Part shown: positions 34,479 to 44,379 of the stretch, piece by piece
Layout of the letters: each line of letters starts with the position of its first letter
How positions within the stretch are numbered: the first letter of the stretch is position 1
Translations under genes and position numbers: made by a program
Source of the DNA: Inia geoffrensis
Lineage: Eukaryota > Chordata > Mammalia > Artiodactyla > Iniidae
Assembly: GCA_036417435.1 (NCBI GenBank)
Contig: CM070904.1
Span: forward strand, 42,256,408 to 42,320,407
Direction of reading: 5' to 3'
DNA: 64,000 nucleotides
The notes under the pieces: model-generated
Seen by the model: the letters and a program-made list of their open reading frames with translations, nothing else
Databases searched by the model: none
Told to the model about the DNA's origin: nothing

Positions 34479-35328
34479 GACTACAATGAAGTATCACCTC
34501 ACATCAGTCAGAATGGCCATCATCAAAAAATCTAGAAACAATAAATTCTGGAGAAAAAGGAATCCTCTTGTACTGTTGGTGGGAATGTAAATTGATACAG
34601 CCACTATGGAGAACAGTATGGAGGTTCCTTAAAAAACTAAAAATACAACTACCATACAATCCAGCAATCCCACTACTGGGCATATACCCTGAGAAAACCA
34701 TAATTCAAAAAGAGTTATGTACCTCAACGTTCATTGTTGCACTATTTACAATAGGCAGAACATGGAAGCAACCTAGGTGTCCTTCGACAGATGAATGGAT
34801 AAAGAAGATGTGGCCCATATACACAATGGACTATTACTCAGCCATAAAAAGAAATGAAATTGACTAATTTGTAGTGAGGTGGATGGAACTAGAGTCTGTC
34901 ATACAGAGTGAAGTAAGTCAGAAAGAGAAAAACAAATACCGTATGCTAACATATATATATGGAATCTAAAAAAAAAAACAAACGGTTCTGATGAACCTAG
35001 GGGCAGGACAGGAATAAAGATGCAGACATAGAGAATGGACCTGAGTACACAGGGAGGGGGAAGGGTAAGCTGGGATGTCGTGACAGAGTAGCATTGACAT
35101 ATACACACTACCAAATGTAAAATAGATAGCTAGTGGGAAGCAGCTGCATAGTACAGGGAGATCAGCTCCGTGCTTTGTGACCACCTAGAGGGGTGGGATA
35201 GGGAGGGTGGGACGGATATGGGGATATATGTATACATATAGCTGATTCACTTCGTTATACAGAAGAAACTAACACAACATTGTAAAGCAATTATACTCCA
35301 ATAAGCATGTTAAAAAGGAAAAAAAAAT
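34479..35328 (+). mobile_element. L1 3' fragment B (5'-truncated)
   Basis: Begins ACTACAATGAAGTATCACCT immediately after fragment A's A-tail, same orientation. It covers a longer part of the ORF2 C-terminus, the 3' UTR and TACTCCAATAAG. A stop replaces a codon at about 34865 (ATTGACTAA), so the frame is broken. Confidence 0.95.
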
Positions 35329-35374
35329 AATAAACTTTTTCTCATTATCTTACCTGATACTGACATTAGCCATT
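35329..35374. repeat. 46-bp direct repeat, right copy
   Basis: Partner of 33834-33879, differing at two positions. Confidence 0.9.
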
Positions 35375-35444
35375 TTTCCTTCCTTGACTTAAAAAGACCT
35401 ATAAAATTTTCTGAGAAGAGAATGAAAATTAAAGAACACTCTGG

Positions 35445-35656
35445 GGCTTCCCTGGTGGCGCAGTGGTTGAGAGTCCGCCTGCCGATGCAGGGGACATGGG
35501 TTCGTGCCCCGGTCCGGGAAGATCCCACATGCCGCGGAGTGGCTGGGCCTGTGAGCCATGGCCGCTGAGCCTGTGCGTCCGGAGCCTGTTGCTCCGCAAC
35601 GGGAGAGGCCACAACAGTGAGAGGCCTGCCTACTGCAAAAAAAAAAAAAAAAATGC
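35445..35656 (+). mobile_element. CHR SINE, short GC-rich form
   Basis: GGGCTTCCCTGGTGGCGCAG to GAGAGGCCTGCCTACTGC plus an A18 tail. A short target match ACACTCTG is seen at 35436 and 35657. Many CpGs and a long A-tail suggest a young copy. Confidence 0.95.
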
Positions 35657-35694
35657 ACACTCTGAACTGGCCTTGTTGGAAGTAGCATAATATC

Positions 35695-35935
35695 TAACAC
35701 TCAGGTTTGGGCATAAGAATCAGCTGGATTTGACACAACTTGAACAACTTACTAGTCAAAAACTTTATGTGGGTTCCCTATGCCCCAGTTCACCATCTAA
35801 ATGGAAATAAGAATTTTATCTGTTTCACTGAGTGGTTTCAAGGACTTATAACTCAATGAAGCACTTAAGACAGCTCCTGCACTTAATAAAAGCTCAGTAA
35901 ATGCTTATATTTATTTTTATTATTGCTATTATTAG
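35695..35935 (+). mobile_element. MIR element
   Basis: AGCTGGATTTGACACAACTT, TGCCCCAGTTCACCATCTAA ATGGAAATAA, GCACTTAAGACAGCTCCTGC and a terminal CAGTAAATGC: a near-complete forward MIR. Confidence 0.8.
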
Positions 35936-36698
35936 CCGTGTGAGAATGCTACAGCCGATCTCCACGTCTGCCACTGGCACATCATTTATTCAGAGGGCTG
36001 CTTCACTTATGTCATCCCTCACAATGTTTTATAGAGCTGTTTAAATTTTCAGTAACTATTTCTTCTGCATATGCTTCGTCTCCCCCAGTACACAAACCAT
36101 AAACTCACACCCACTCATTCCCATGACTCAGGCTGTTACAGTCATGGTCCAGAGTAGGGGCCTCTTTCCCAAAGCTGATTAGAGAAGTGATGCTCATTAT
36201 GAAGGGCCCTTTCTCTGAAAGTATCCTTGCCACCAATCACTGGAATTCTATCATTTTTAGTACTCATTCTAGTGTGTCAAGATCAACTCGTCCCTCTCCA
36301 TACCGCCTCTTTCAAACAAAAATGCTACTAAAAATGGGTAACGTATTCAACCATCAGTGTAAAGCGTCAGATTGAATGAGAGAAGTGTGGATCTTGAGTG
36401 TATTGGATTCTGCTGGGAAACAGAGTGATAGGACCGAAGGTTCTCCAATATGTGACTAGGAACCAAAAGCAGCTCTGTGCTCTGCCTCAGACATTCCTTT
36501 GTAAAAGCTGGTGAAGGCCTTTGCCTTGGAAATCAATATAAAGTTTCAGAAGTGTCTATGTATATACACAGCTTCATCTGAAAAATGTTAGCTCCATGAC
36601 CTACCCATATTCAGGGTAAAAATACTGAGTACAAATATCACCAACCATATGCATAGTAGTGTCATACCTATACCTGGCTTAGGCAAACCAAATAAACT
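35936..36698. other. Unassigned non-coding stretch
   Basis: Nothing recognised. Confidence 0.5.
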
Positions 36699-36751
36699 GA
36701 TAGATAGATAGATAGATAGGTAGATAGGTAGATAGATAGGTAGGTAGAGAG
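36699..36751. repeat. (GATA)n/(GGTA)n microsatellite
   Basis: About 12 four-base units with GATA to GGTA variants; likely polymorphic. Confidence 0.95.
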
Positions 36752-37539
36752 ACGACAGGTAATTTCCCATACATGTACCTCCATGAAATCTTTAACCAGA
36801 ACCAAACACAGAGTATGAAAATTAAAATTAAAAAACGCAAGGCCAATCTTTCCACCTCCACATATTGACCCAACAACTTTGGTCTAATTAGCACCATATT
36901 TAGTTAAAATTTCAGGGCTAACAATGAGATAAACAATGGTGGTGGTCAATATCATTAGCCTCTTGATAATAAGGAGTCTGGGTCCTCATTAAATTAGCTG
37001 ACTTGATATCCCAAAGTTGCAACATTAGCATCTCCACCCTCCCAAAGCCATCACTATGTCGCACAGGCCAATTACACTCAACAAGCTTCAGCATGCTGGG
37101 GCTTCAAATGCTACAGTCAGTTGCTGTAGATGAGCCGGGCATGTTTCCAAGCCTCCCTAAGTATGAAAATAAACATATATTCAAATGAGGGTAAACAATG
37201 ACCTAATGGGAAACATTCAGTCAAGCATCTGAGGACCAGTTCAGACTGGCACCTTTATTCCTTTCAGTTTCATCTGTCCCTCCCAGTCAGGGAAAGGACT
37301 AGGCACCAGTACAGAATCAAGGTGGGAAGGGGAGTGGTGGTTCTTGCAGAAGTCCAGGTGTTTTGCCTACACACTGATTATGACAACACATCCAACAGCG
37401 GCAGGGCATCCTATCTGCAAAAGCCTGATAACTCTATCAGACCCTGCTCATTCAGATGACTCCAGAGGCCCCCTTTTCATCCTCAGCTTGAGGCAGATCT
37501 CAACGGGCTGAACGAGTATGAGAAACTGAGATAAGTGCT
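36752..37539. other. Unassigned non-coding stretch
   Basis: No repeat family recognised; an unusually long repeat-free part of this window. Confidence 0.5.
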
Positions 37540-37760
37540 AGCTACAATTATAGAGATACTGCGCGAAGCATTTAGGGTTTTGTCAGCGCTTCTATTAACC
37601 TTTGCATTGCCAGCATTTTCCCACTTGGCATTCCAAGTGAGTAACAGTATTTAAATGAGGAAGGAACACAAGCTGGCTGCTGAGTTACAGGCCCAGTGAG
37701 AAATGGCCAGCGGGACATAGTGACAGCCTCTACTGACCTGCTCAACAAGCAGAGCAGGAA
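37540..37760. promoter_or_regulatory. Candidate conserved non-coding element
   Basis: Repeat-free segment containing a perfect 18-bp palindrome CACTTGGCATTCCAAGTG (37622-37639), with E-box-like arms around CATT. Nearby are a TTTGCATTGCC word and ATTTAAATGAGG. Function is inference; no conservation data. Confidence 0.3.
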
Positions 37761-38019
37761 ACAAGGAGGTTTACGAGTGGCTCCCGTACCACTGTTCTTC
37801 TATTCTCTGATGTTGAAATGATTTCTGGTGATGATGTGAACTTATAACTGTGTCACCTGAGAGAATGTGGGCACTGGACGGATCTCAAGGCCTTTCCTTT
37901 GGCTGACTTAGGTTCCCTGATCAAATACTCCTTTTAAACAGTGCAGAGTAATGATTTTTCAGACCATTTTGAGACAAAGTACACAGAATTTTTGATTATC
38001 AGTGGAGTTTAGTAACTCT

Positions 38020-38195
38020 TTGTATTTACACCCATTATCTTCTTTGACCCTCACAATAATCTAATAAGATTCATAGAATATGTGTTGTTAGGTTCCTTTG
38101 ACAGAGATTAAATGAAAAGCAGAACAGTTAAGTAATTTTCTCAAAATCACACAGTAAGTTAAGTACTGGACCAACCCAAACTTAAGCATATTGAT
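38020..38195 (-). mobile_element. MIR element
   Basis: CACCCATTATCTTCTTTGAC CCTCACAATAATC, then AACAGTTAAGTAATTTTCTC AAAATCACACAG in reverse MIR order. Confidence 0.8.
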
Positions 38196-38359
38196 TAACA
38201 TCTGGGACAGATCAGATTCGTCTTTACCACTAAGGACTGAAAAGCTAAAGTACCTTTTTTTTCCTGCACCACAAGCCAATCCTGAGTTGCTTAATCAAAA
38301 AAAAAAAAAAGTTCACGTTTTGAGAAAGCTTATCATAATCACCATTAAATATTTATCAG

Positions 38360-38568
38360 GGGCTTCCCTGGTGGCACAGTGGTTGAGAGTCCGCCTGCCG
38401 ATGCAGGGGACATGGGTTCGTGCCCCGGTCCGGGAAGATCCCACATGCCGCAGAGCGGCTGGGCCCGTGAGCCATGGCCCATGGCTGAGCCTGCGCGTCC
38501 AGAGCCTGTGCTCCGTAACGGGAGAGGCCACAACAGTGAGAGGCCCATATATCGAAAAAAAAAAAAAT
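38360..38568 (+). mobile_element. CHR SINE, short GC-rich form
   Basis: GGGCTTCCCTGGTGGCACAG to GAGAGGCCCATATATCG plus A-tail. Contains a small extra duplication GCCATGGCCCATGGC at 38471. Target duplication not clear. Confidence 0.94.
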
Positions 38569-38767
38569 TAATTACCTCAAATTCTGTTCACCTAACTCTG
38601 GTTTGGAATGCTTTCTTCCCATCAAAACTTAAGGCCAATTTCAAGTCCATCTGGCCCACTGATCTGACAAACATATGCAGGTATGTGTCAAGCCAACTTG
38701 GACTGTGCAAGTCTGAGCTGATTATCAAGAAATCAAAGGTTAAATTTCAAGTGGCTTTGGACTAAAT

Positions 38768-38908
38768 TAGTGATTCCCAAACTTGCTGATGATAAAAATA
38801 AACTGCAGTCAATGTTAAAAATGTGGATTTCCAGATTTTTCTGGAATCCCTAAGTTTAAGTATCCCAAGTGATTACTTCACTCCGACTAAATTTGGGGAA
38901 CATTGCGT
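38768..38908 (+). mobile_element. MER5-type fragment
   Basis: AGTGATTCCCAAACTTGCTG, GTGGATTTCCAGATTTTTCT, CCAAGTGATTACTTCACTCC and a terminal GGGGAACATTGC in MER5 order. Confidence 0.7.
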
Positions 38909-39213
38909 TAAATGTTCATTTTAAATGAAAACCAAATATAAAGCAGGAATCTTGGTTGACTTTTTGTAAGATCTTAGGGGTTCTCTTAATTCAAAAAATT
39001 GAAATTAACTTAAGTCAGTTGAACTTGGGAAAATAAAAATATTCGATATTATGAAATATGGTTTTTGTGCCCTATGTAACATATTATGCAAAATTTTGGT
39101 TATAATTTTGTCTGAAGTCATCAATCTTTTTTAAAATTTGTGTGTCACAAATAGCTAAGCCAGATATAGCACTGTGCTTGGCAATAAAGTCCCTAATAAA
39201 TATTTCATTAAAG
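38909..39213. other. Unassigned; L2-like tail at the end
   Basis: 39140-39213 (AGCACTGTGCTTGGCAATAA ... CTAATAAATATTTC) resembles an L2 terminus; the rest is unrecognised. Confidence 0.45.
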
Positions 39214-39223
39214 AATGAATGGG

Positions 39224-39411
39224 TGGGACTTCCCTGGCAGTACAGTGGTTGGGACTTCACCTTCCGGTGCAGGCAGTGTGGTTCGATCCCTGGTTGGGGA
39301 GTTAAGATCCCACATGTTTCGTGGCCAAAAAACCTAAAAACATAAAATAGAAGCAGTATTGTAACAAATTCAATAAATACTTTAAAAATGGTCCACATCA
39401 AAAAAAAAAAA
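39224..39411 (+). mobile_element. CHR-type SINE with extended 3' tail
   Basis: Head TGGGACTTCCCTGGCAGTAC and tRNA-like part to CGTGGCCAAAAAACC, then a specific ~70-bp tail (AGCAGTATTGTAACAAATTC AATAAATACTTT, GGTCCACATC) and A-run. Target duplication AATGAATGGG at 39214 and 39412. Confidence 0.93.
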
Positions 39412-39421
39412 AATGAATGGG

Positions 39422-40519
39422 GAAAATGACTCAAGTCCCCACCTCTCCATAAAGTCTTCATCATCTTTCCAACAACCTGTAATATCTTTTCCTTTCCTCA
39501 GATGCCTGTTATAAATACAGCCAACTCCACCCCACAGTGCACCTGGTCCAATTATATTCTGTTGTTCCTACAAGGCAGCACAATGTAGGAATAAGAAATA
39601 CAGCTTTAGATTCAAACACACAGACAAATTTCTTAACTTCTGATATGCAAAATGAGGATAGACTAAGTATCTCAAAGGGGTGTTGAGGGGATTAAATGAG
39701 TAATGTCTGTCAAACACCAGGCTATACACCATTTGAAAGCATGAATCTTTGTCTTCTCAGCACTTAATACTATGCAAGGTCACTGTAAGAGCTTAGTTTA
39801 TTGTATTTTCCTTTCTTCCTTCCTTCCTTAAATAATCTACAAATAAAAAAATAATAATAATAATAATCTACAAATGCCTGAAAATGAGGGGAAAAGTCTT
39901 ACACTTCCTTGTACTCCCTTGCCTCCACCCTACATCAGTTATGCTGAGCATATAATAGACACTCAAATAACTGCTGATTTAGAAAGGAAAAAAAAAAAAA
40001 GGCACAGGAAAATAAGGAAAGAGGAAGAAAAATGGAGCACTGGAGGAAAAAAAAAGATGTAAAAGGAAAGAACTACAAATGCTAGGAAAGGTTGTCTTCT
40101 TCTCAATATTTCTCCCAGGCACCACAGAACCAGCCCTCAGTGCAGATCAGAGTCAACATCCTAAGATCTACAAACAGGAGCTGTTTCTCACAGCAATAAT
40201 TGTTTGCAATTTTGTTCACTTCATAACTTAGGTTTCAGAGCCAAGAATAAGTGATTTTACCTATACTGCACGTTATTCTCTCTGAAATAAAGTTTTTATT
40301 TACTGAGCCATCTCTGCTTGTTTGCAAAACAAAGTTTCTTTCCAATATAATTCACGTATTTTTTAATATTTAAAGTCAAGTGGAAAAAGAAACGAATTAT
40401 AGAATTATATACCATGCATAGACCAGAATTCTCCACATTCCTAGCTCCAAGAAAAACAAACACTGAAAACAAGTGGGAAAAGTTTCTCAGATGGCTTTCA
40501 TTCATTAGTCTTAGTGTTT
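39422..40519. other. Unassigned; L2-like patch and (AAT)n
   Basis: L2-like words at 39745-39800 (TCTCAGCACTTAATACTATG); an (AAT)n run at 39849-39868; purine-rich tract at 39980-40070. No gene. Confidence 0.5.
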
Positions 40520-40646
40520 TTAGCGCTAAAAAGATATTAGAGGTCATTGTCAGTGGTCTCATCTTTTTACAGATGAGACCCCAAACTAACACCCAAAGAG
40601 GTTAAATGACTCAATTAAGAACACACGAGTCAAAATTCCAAGCAGG
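40520..40646 (-). mobile_element. MIR-family fragment
   Basis: CATCTTTTTACAGATGAGAC CCCAAACTAACACCCAAAGA GGTTAAATGACTC: reverse MIR core, cut by the following SINE. Confidence 0.7.
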
Positions 40647-40854
40647 GGGCTTCCCTGGTGGCGCAGTGGTTGAGAGTCTGCCTGCCGACGCAGGGGACAC
40701 GGGTTCGTGCCCCGGTCCGAGGAGATCCCACATGCCACGGAGTGGCTGGGCCCGTGAGCCATGGTCGCTGAGCCTGCGCGTCCGGAGCCTGTGCTCCGCA
40801 ACGGGAGAAGCCACAACAGTGAGAGGCCCGCGTACCGCAAAAAAAAAAAAAAAA
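40647..40854 (+). mobile_element. CHR SINE, short GC-rich form
   Basis: GGGCTTCCCTGGTGGCGCAG to GAGGCCCGCGTACCGC plus a ~20-A tail. Perfect 15-bp duplication AAAATTCCAAGCAGG at 40632-40646 and 40855-40869. Among the best-preserved SINEs here, hence among the youngest. Confidence 0.96.
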
Positions 40855-40869
40855 AAAATTCCAAGCAGG

Positions 40870-41314
40870 ACAAATTATTTACATCTATAGAACTTTTATA
40901 GAATTCTTACATTTTAGATCCATAAGTGATCTTAGAAACTCTCAAGCCTAACATATCACAGCCGAGTCGAAATACCCAATACAACATTCCTGAGACTGCT
41001 GCCTGAATAGCACCTGTGAGAGCTAATCACACGCCCCCACAGTTAGCCATACTATTGAATTTAGGAGATTTATATCTCCTAAACTTTTATATCAAGCCAT
41101 AATATCCCTCCTTCTACCTTCTGTTCCTAGTTCTGATCTTCAAAAAACGGATTCCTTCTGTGCCCTTTTCTCTTTATATTTTCACTGTCCTTTCAAGCAT
41201 TTATTGTATTCCATATTTCCAAGTATTTCATGACCTTGGTCCCTCTCCAGATATTTCTTAGTCGGTATTGGTGCTGATGTGAATGATGATGATAATATCA
41301 ATGAAAATAATAAT
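40870..41314. other. Unassigned non-coding stretch
   Basis: Nothing recognised. Confidence 0.5.
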
Positions 41315-41392
41315 GAGAAGCACATATGTTTACTGAATACTTTCTATGTGTCAGGCATTACGAAAAAGCATGAGCATTTATTATCTCTTTTT
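41315..41392 (-). mobile_element. MIR fragment
   Basis: TTTACTGAATACTTTCTATG TGTCAGGCATTACG then ATTTATTATCTC. Confidence 0.6.
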
Positions 41393-41470
41393 TGTTCAGT
41401 GCTTATATCCACAGCACCTAGAAGCGTGCCCAGAATATATCAGGAATTCAATAAATATCAGTGGACTGAA
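41393..41470 (+). mobile_element. L2 LINE 3' end
   Basis: TTCAGTGCTTATATCCACAG CACCTAGAAGCGTGCC then AATTCAATAAATATCAGTGG: standard L2 terminus. Confidence 0.7.
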
Positions 41471-41809
41471 GGCATCCTCACCAAAACTCTTTTAAGTAGG
41501 CAATAATTTTACATATATATATGTTATATAATTGCTATATTATATAGTATATGTATGTTGGAATTTGAAGATAGGCATTTTGACTAGAAAGCTTTATATA
41601 TGCACTTAACCATTAAGCTTTGTGCTTACAAATGCTTTCCTCTCGCAAACACAGCCGTGACCACAGATTTCATTTATTAGCTATTGTATGTAAAGAGTCT
41701 GCATCTAGAATTAGACTATAGCATTCTAGAGCACGGAGGTTGATTCCCATAGCATACAAATAAGCCACTGTTTCTCTTTTCTTAAAAAAAAATAATACAG
41801 CTCTTGCCT
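41471..41809. other. Unassigned non-coding stretch
   Basis: A short TATATA tract at 41510-41555; otherwise nothing. Confidence 0.5.
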
Positions 41810-42680
41810 CCAATACTTGCAAGCTACCACCCCATTTCTTTTATTTGCTTTTCAGAAAAATTCCTTTACAGAGTTATCTACCTTGCTGTCTCCAATTCCT
41901 CTCCTTCTGTTGTCATTTAAAACCACTTCATTTACTTTTCCCCAAATCCTATTGAGAATTACGCTTGTCATTGCCAGTGACCTTCACTGTTTAAATCCAA
42001 CAGTCAATTCTCAGTCCTAATCTTATCAGTCACATTGAACATGGTTAATCCTCCCTTCTCCTCTAACCACTTTCTTCATTTGCCTTCCATGACACCAACT
42101 CCTTTGGATTCCTCACACTCTACTGAGCACCCCTTCTCAGTCTCCAATTCTCTCCCTCACCCTGAGTTCTTGGTGGACTCTCCCGAGTGTCAGTCCCTGG
42201 CACTCTACTTATACTCACTGCATTGTTGATCTAATCCCTTCTCATGGCTTTAAACCCAGCCTCTATACAAAGACTCTCAAATTTACAAATCCTGCCCACA
42301 ACTCGCTCCCCAACACTTCTTCTAGATGTCCAATAGAAAACCAAAACACAACTCCTGATCTCCCTTTACTCCAAACCCAATCCACCCATATCTTTCCCTG
42401 TCTCACTTGATGGAAACTCCATCACTGCTCAGGCTAAAATCCTTTGAATCAACATTAACTCTTCCCTTTTAATCTGTAAGACATTCAATCTGCCAGAAAA
42501 TTCTAATGGCAAAAACCTCCATTTTTTTTTTTTTAATAAATCTGATCATTTCACTCCTCCACTCAAAACCTTGCAGTGATTCTCCATTTCACTCAGAGTA
42601 AAAGCCAAGTCTTTACAGTGACCTATCATGTCCTGCCCAATCCATTCTTCGGTTACGTTTTTAACTTTATCCTCATTAAC
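41810..42680 (+). pseudogene. L2 LINE fossil with part of its reverse transcriptase
   Basis: A long L2 fragment. The words CCAACAGTCAATTCTCAGTC, CTGGCACTCTACTTATACTC, ATGGCTTTAAACCCAGCC, CTATACAAAGACTCTCAAAT, CAGGCTAAAATCCTTTGAAT and CACTCAAAACCTTGCAGTGA occur in L2 pol order and spacing. CTATACAAAGACTCTCAAAT falls where L2 encodes the Y-x-D-D region of RT, here with a substitution at the first Asp. Many indels and stops, so it makes no protein. It is among the oldest insertions in the window. Confidence 0.7.
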
Positions 42681-42830
42681 TCACTTGATTCTCACAAAAC
42701 CCCTATTGCAGTTTGCCATCCCTTTGTTATAGATGAGGAGACTGAGGCTCAAATTGGAGTGACTGACCTAAGACTAAAAAGACAGCGAATGGCACACAAG
42801 ATGTGGACTCAAGTAACGGTGCTCTTCAGT
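42681..42830 (-). mobile_element. MIR element
   Basis: TTGTTATAGATGAGGAGACT GAGGCTCAAATTGGAG then GCACACAAGATGTGGACTC; reverse MIR, directly after the L2. Confidence 0.75.
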
Positions 42831-43935
42831 ATTATTTCATCTGCCTAAGCAGGAAGCAACCTGATTTTCATTGCAGAACCCCAAGGAGACTCAGAAATTT
42901 GTGGGACCAGGTACCCCTAAACATGCAAGGTTAATGTAGGGCTGAAAACAGGAGAAATCATTGAGCATCTGACTAAGATTCCACACACCATCCTGCATAG
43001 ACAGGCAACCTTGGAAGAGGAATAAAGGTCTACATGATGGAAATCGTGAGCCAGAAGGATACTTGGACTGAAGGACACTGGACACTGAAGAGGGCATGGG
43101 AAGCCACTCCATTCCCGAGACTAAAATGAGAAATATTCTTCTTCATGTGTCTCATCACTATTCCTATGAACACTTCAAAAACAATTTTTAGAGCATTAGC
43201 ACCAAAGAGTATAGACCGGTCTAAACGGCTTAGTCAAAGAATTGAAAATGACAAGTCTGCATTCAAAGACAAGCTATTTAATGACTAATTTTTTTAATTG
43301 GTTCTAGGCTGAGACTTGTATAACAAGTTTCAGTCTGGAGAAAATTTTTTATGCTGCAGTTATGAACCTCTAATACTAGAGCATTTAATGGAATTTCAAA
43401 TAGGCCATTAATTGTAACATGCCAATATAATAACAAGAAGAGTAAACTATGTCCAAACAAAACAAGTTCAATACAGTTTAAGTACAATGTTTGAAGTTAA
43501 ATTTTCCAAAGTATATATTTTGATAACAAATCTTGAAAAGTTAAATACTGAAACAGATAGCAAAAGATTTTTGTGGCAAATTTCCATAAAATATGCCTGA
43601 ATAGCTTATTCTAAATATAACAAACTTGCAACCACAGAAATTAGAAATTAGATCAAGCATACATAAATTGGGAATAAGACAGTTGTCATACACATATGTT
43701 TATAGTTTCTTATGCTTTTTGAAACAAATCCTTGTGTAAATGTGATTTTTCAGGGTAAATTTTCAGATGTTTCTAATGCAATTATTTCCCCGAAAATAAG
43801 GTTACAAAACAGGAAAGAAAGGATTGGATAGAGTGTTGTTATTGGGTGTACTGAAGTGTAAACCTTGGAAAAACAAATGCTGCATAGAGGTAGCTCATTC
43901 TGTGGAGATAAAGGAAAAGATATGAGGGAGAATAG
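42831..43935. other. Unassigned non-coding stretch
   Basis: About 1.1 kb, AT-rich; no gene and no named repeat recognised. Confidence 0.55.
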
Positions 43936-43944
43936 CTACTGTGT

Positions 43945-44284
43945 GTGTCTGTGTGTGTGTTTTTAATAAATTTATTTATTTATTTATGGCTGCATTGGGT
44001 CTTGGTTGCTGCATGCTGCGGTCTTTCTCTAGTTCTAGTGAGCGGGGGTGCTTCGTTATGGTGTGCGGGCTTCTTATGGCACTGGTCTCTCTTGTTGCAG
44101 AGCATGGGCTCTAGGTACACAGGTTTCAGTAATTGTAGCCACGGGCTCCAGAGTGCAGGTCAGTAGTTGTGGTGCACAGGCTTAGTTGCTCTGCAGCATG
44201 TGGGATCTTCCCAAACCAGGGCTCAAATCCATGTCCCCCACATTGGCAGGCAAATTCTTAATCACTGAGCCACCAGGGAAGTCC
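43945..44284 (-). mobile_element. CHR SINE, long form, antisense
   Basis: TTTAATAAATTTATTTATTT tail, body with internal units, head CCACCAGGGAAGTCCC. Flanked by CTACTGTGT at about 43936 and 44285. Confidence 0.92.
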
Positions 44285-44379
44285 CTACTGTGTTGTTTTT
44301 CTTTGGGTGATGCACTGGTGTTGGAGGGAATTATATAGATTCCAGCTGCATTTGGAGTTTGTAACAAAAAGACCTGCTG

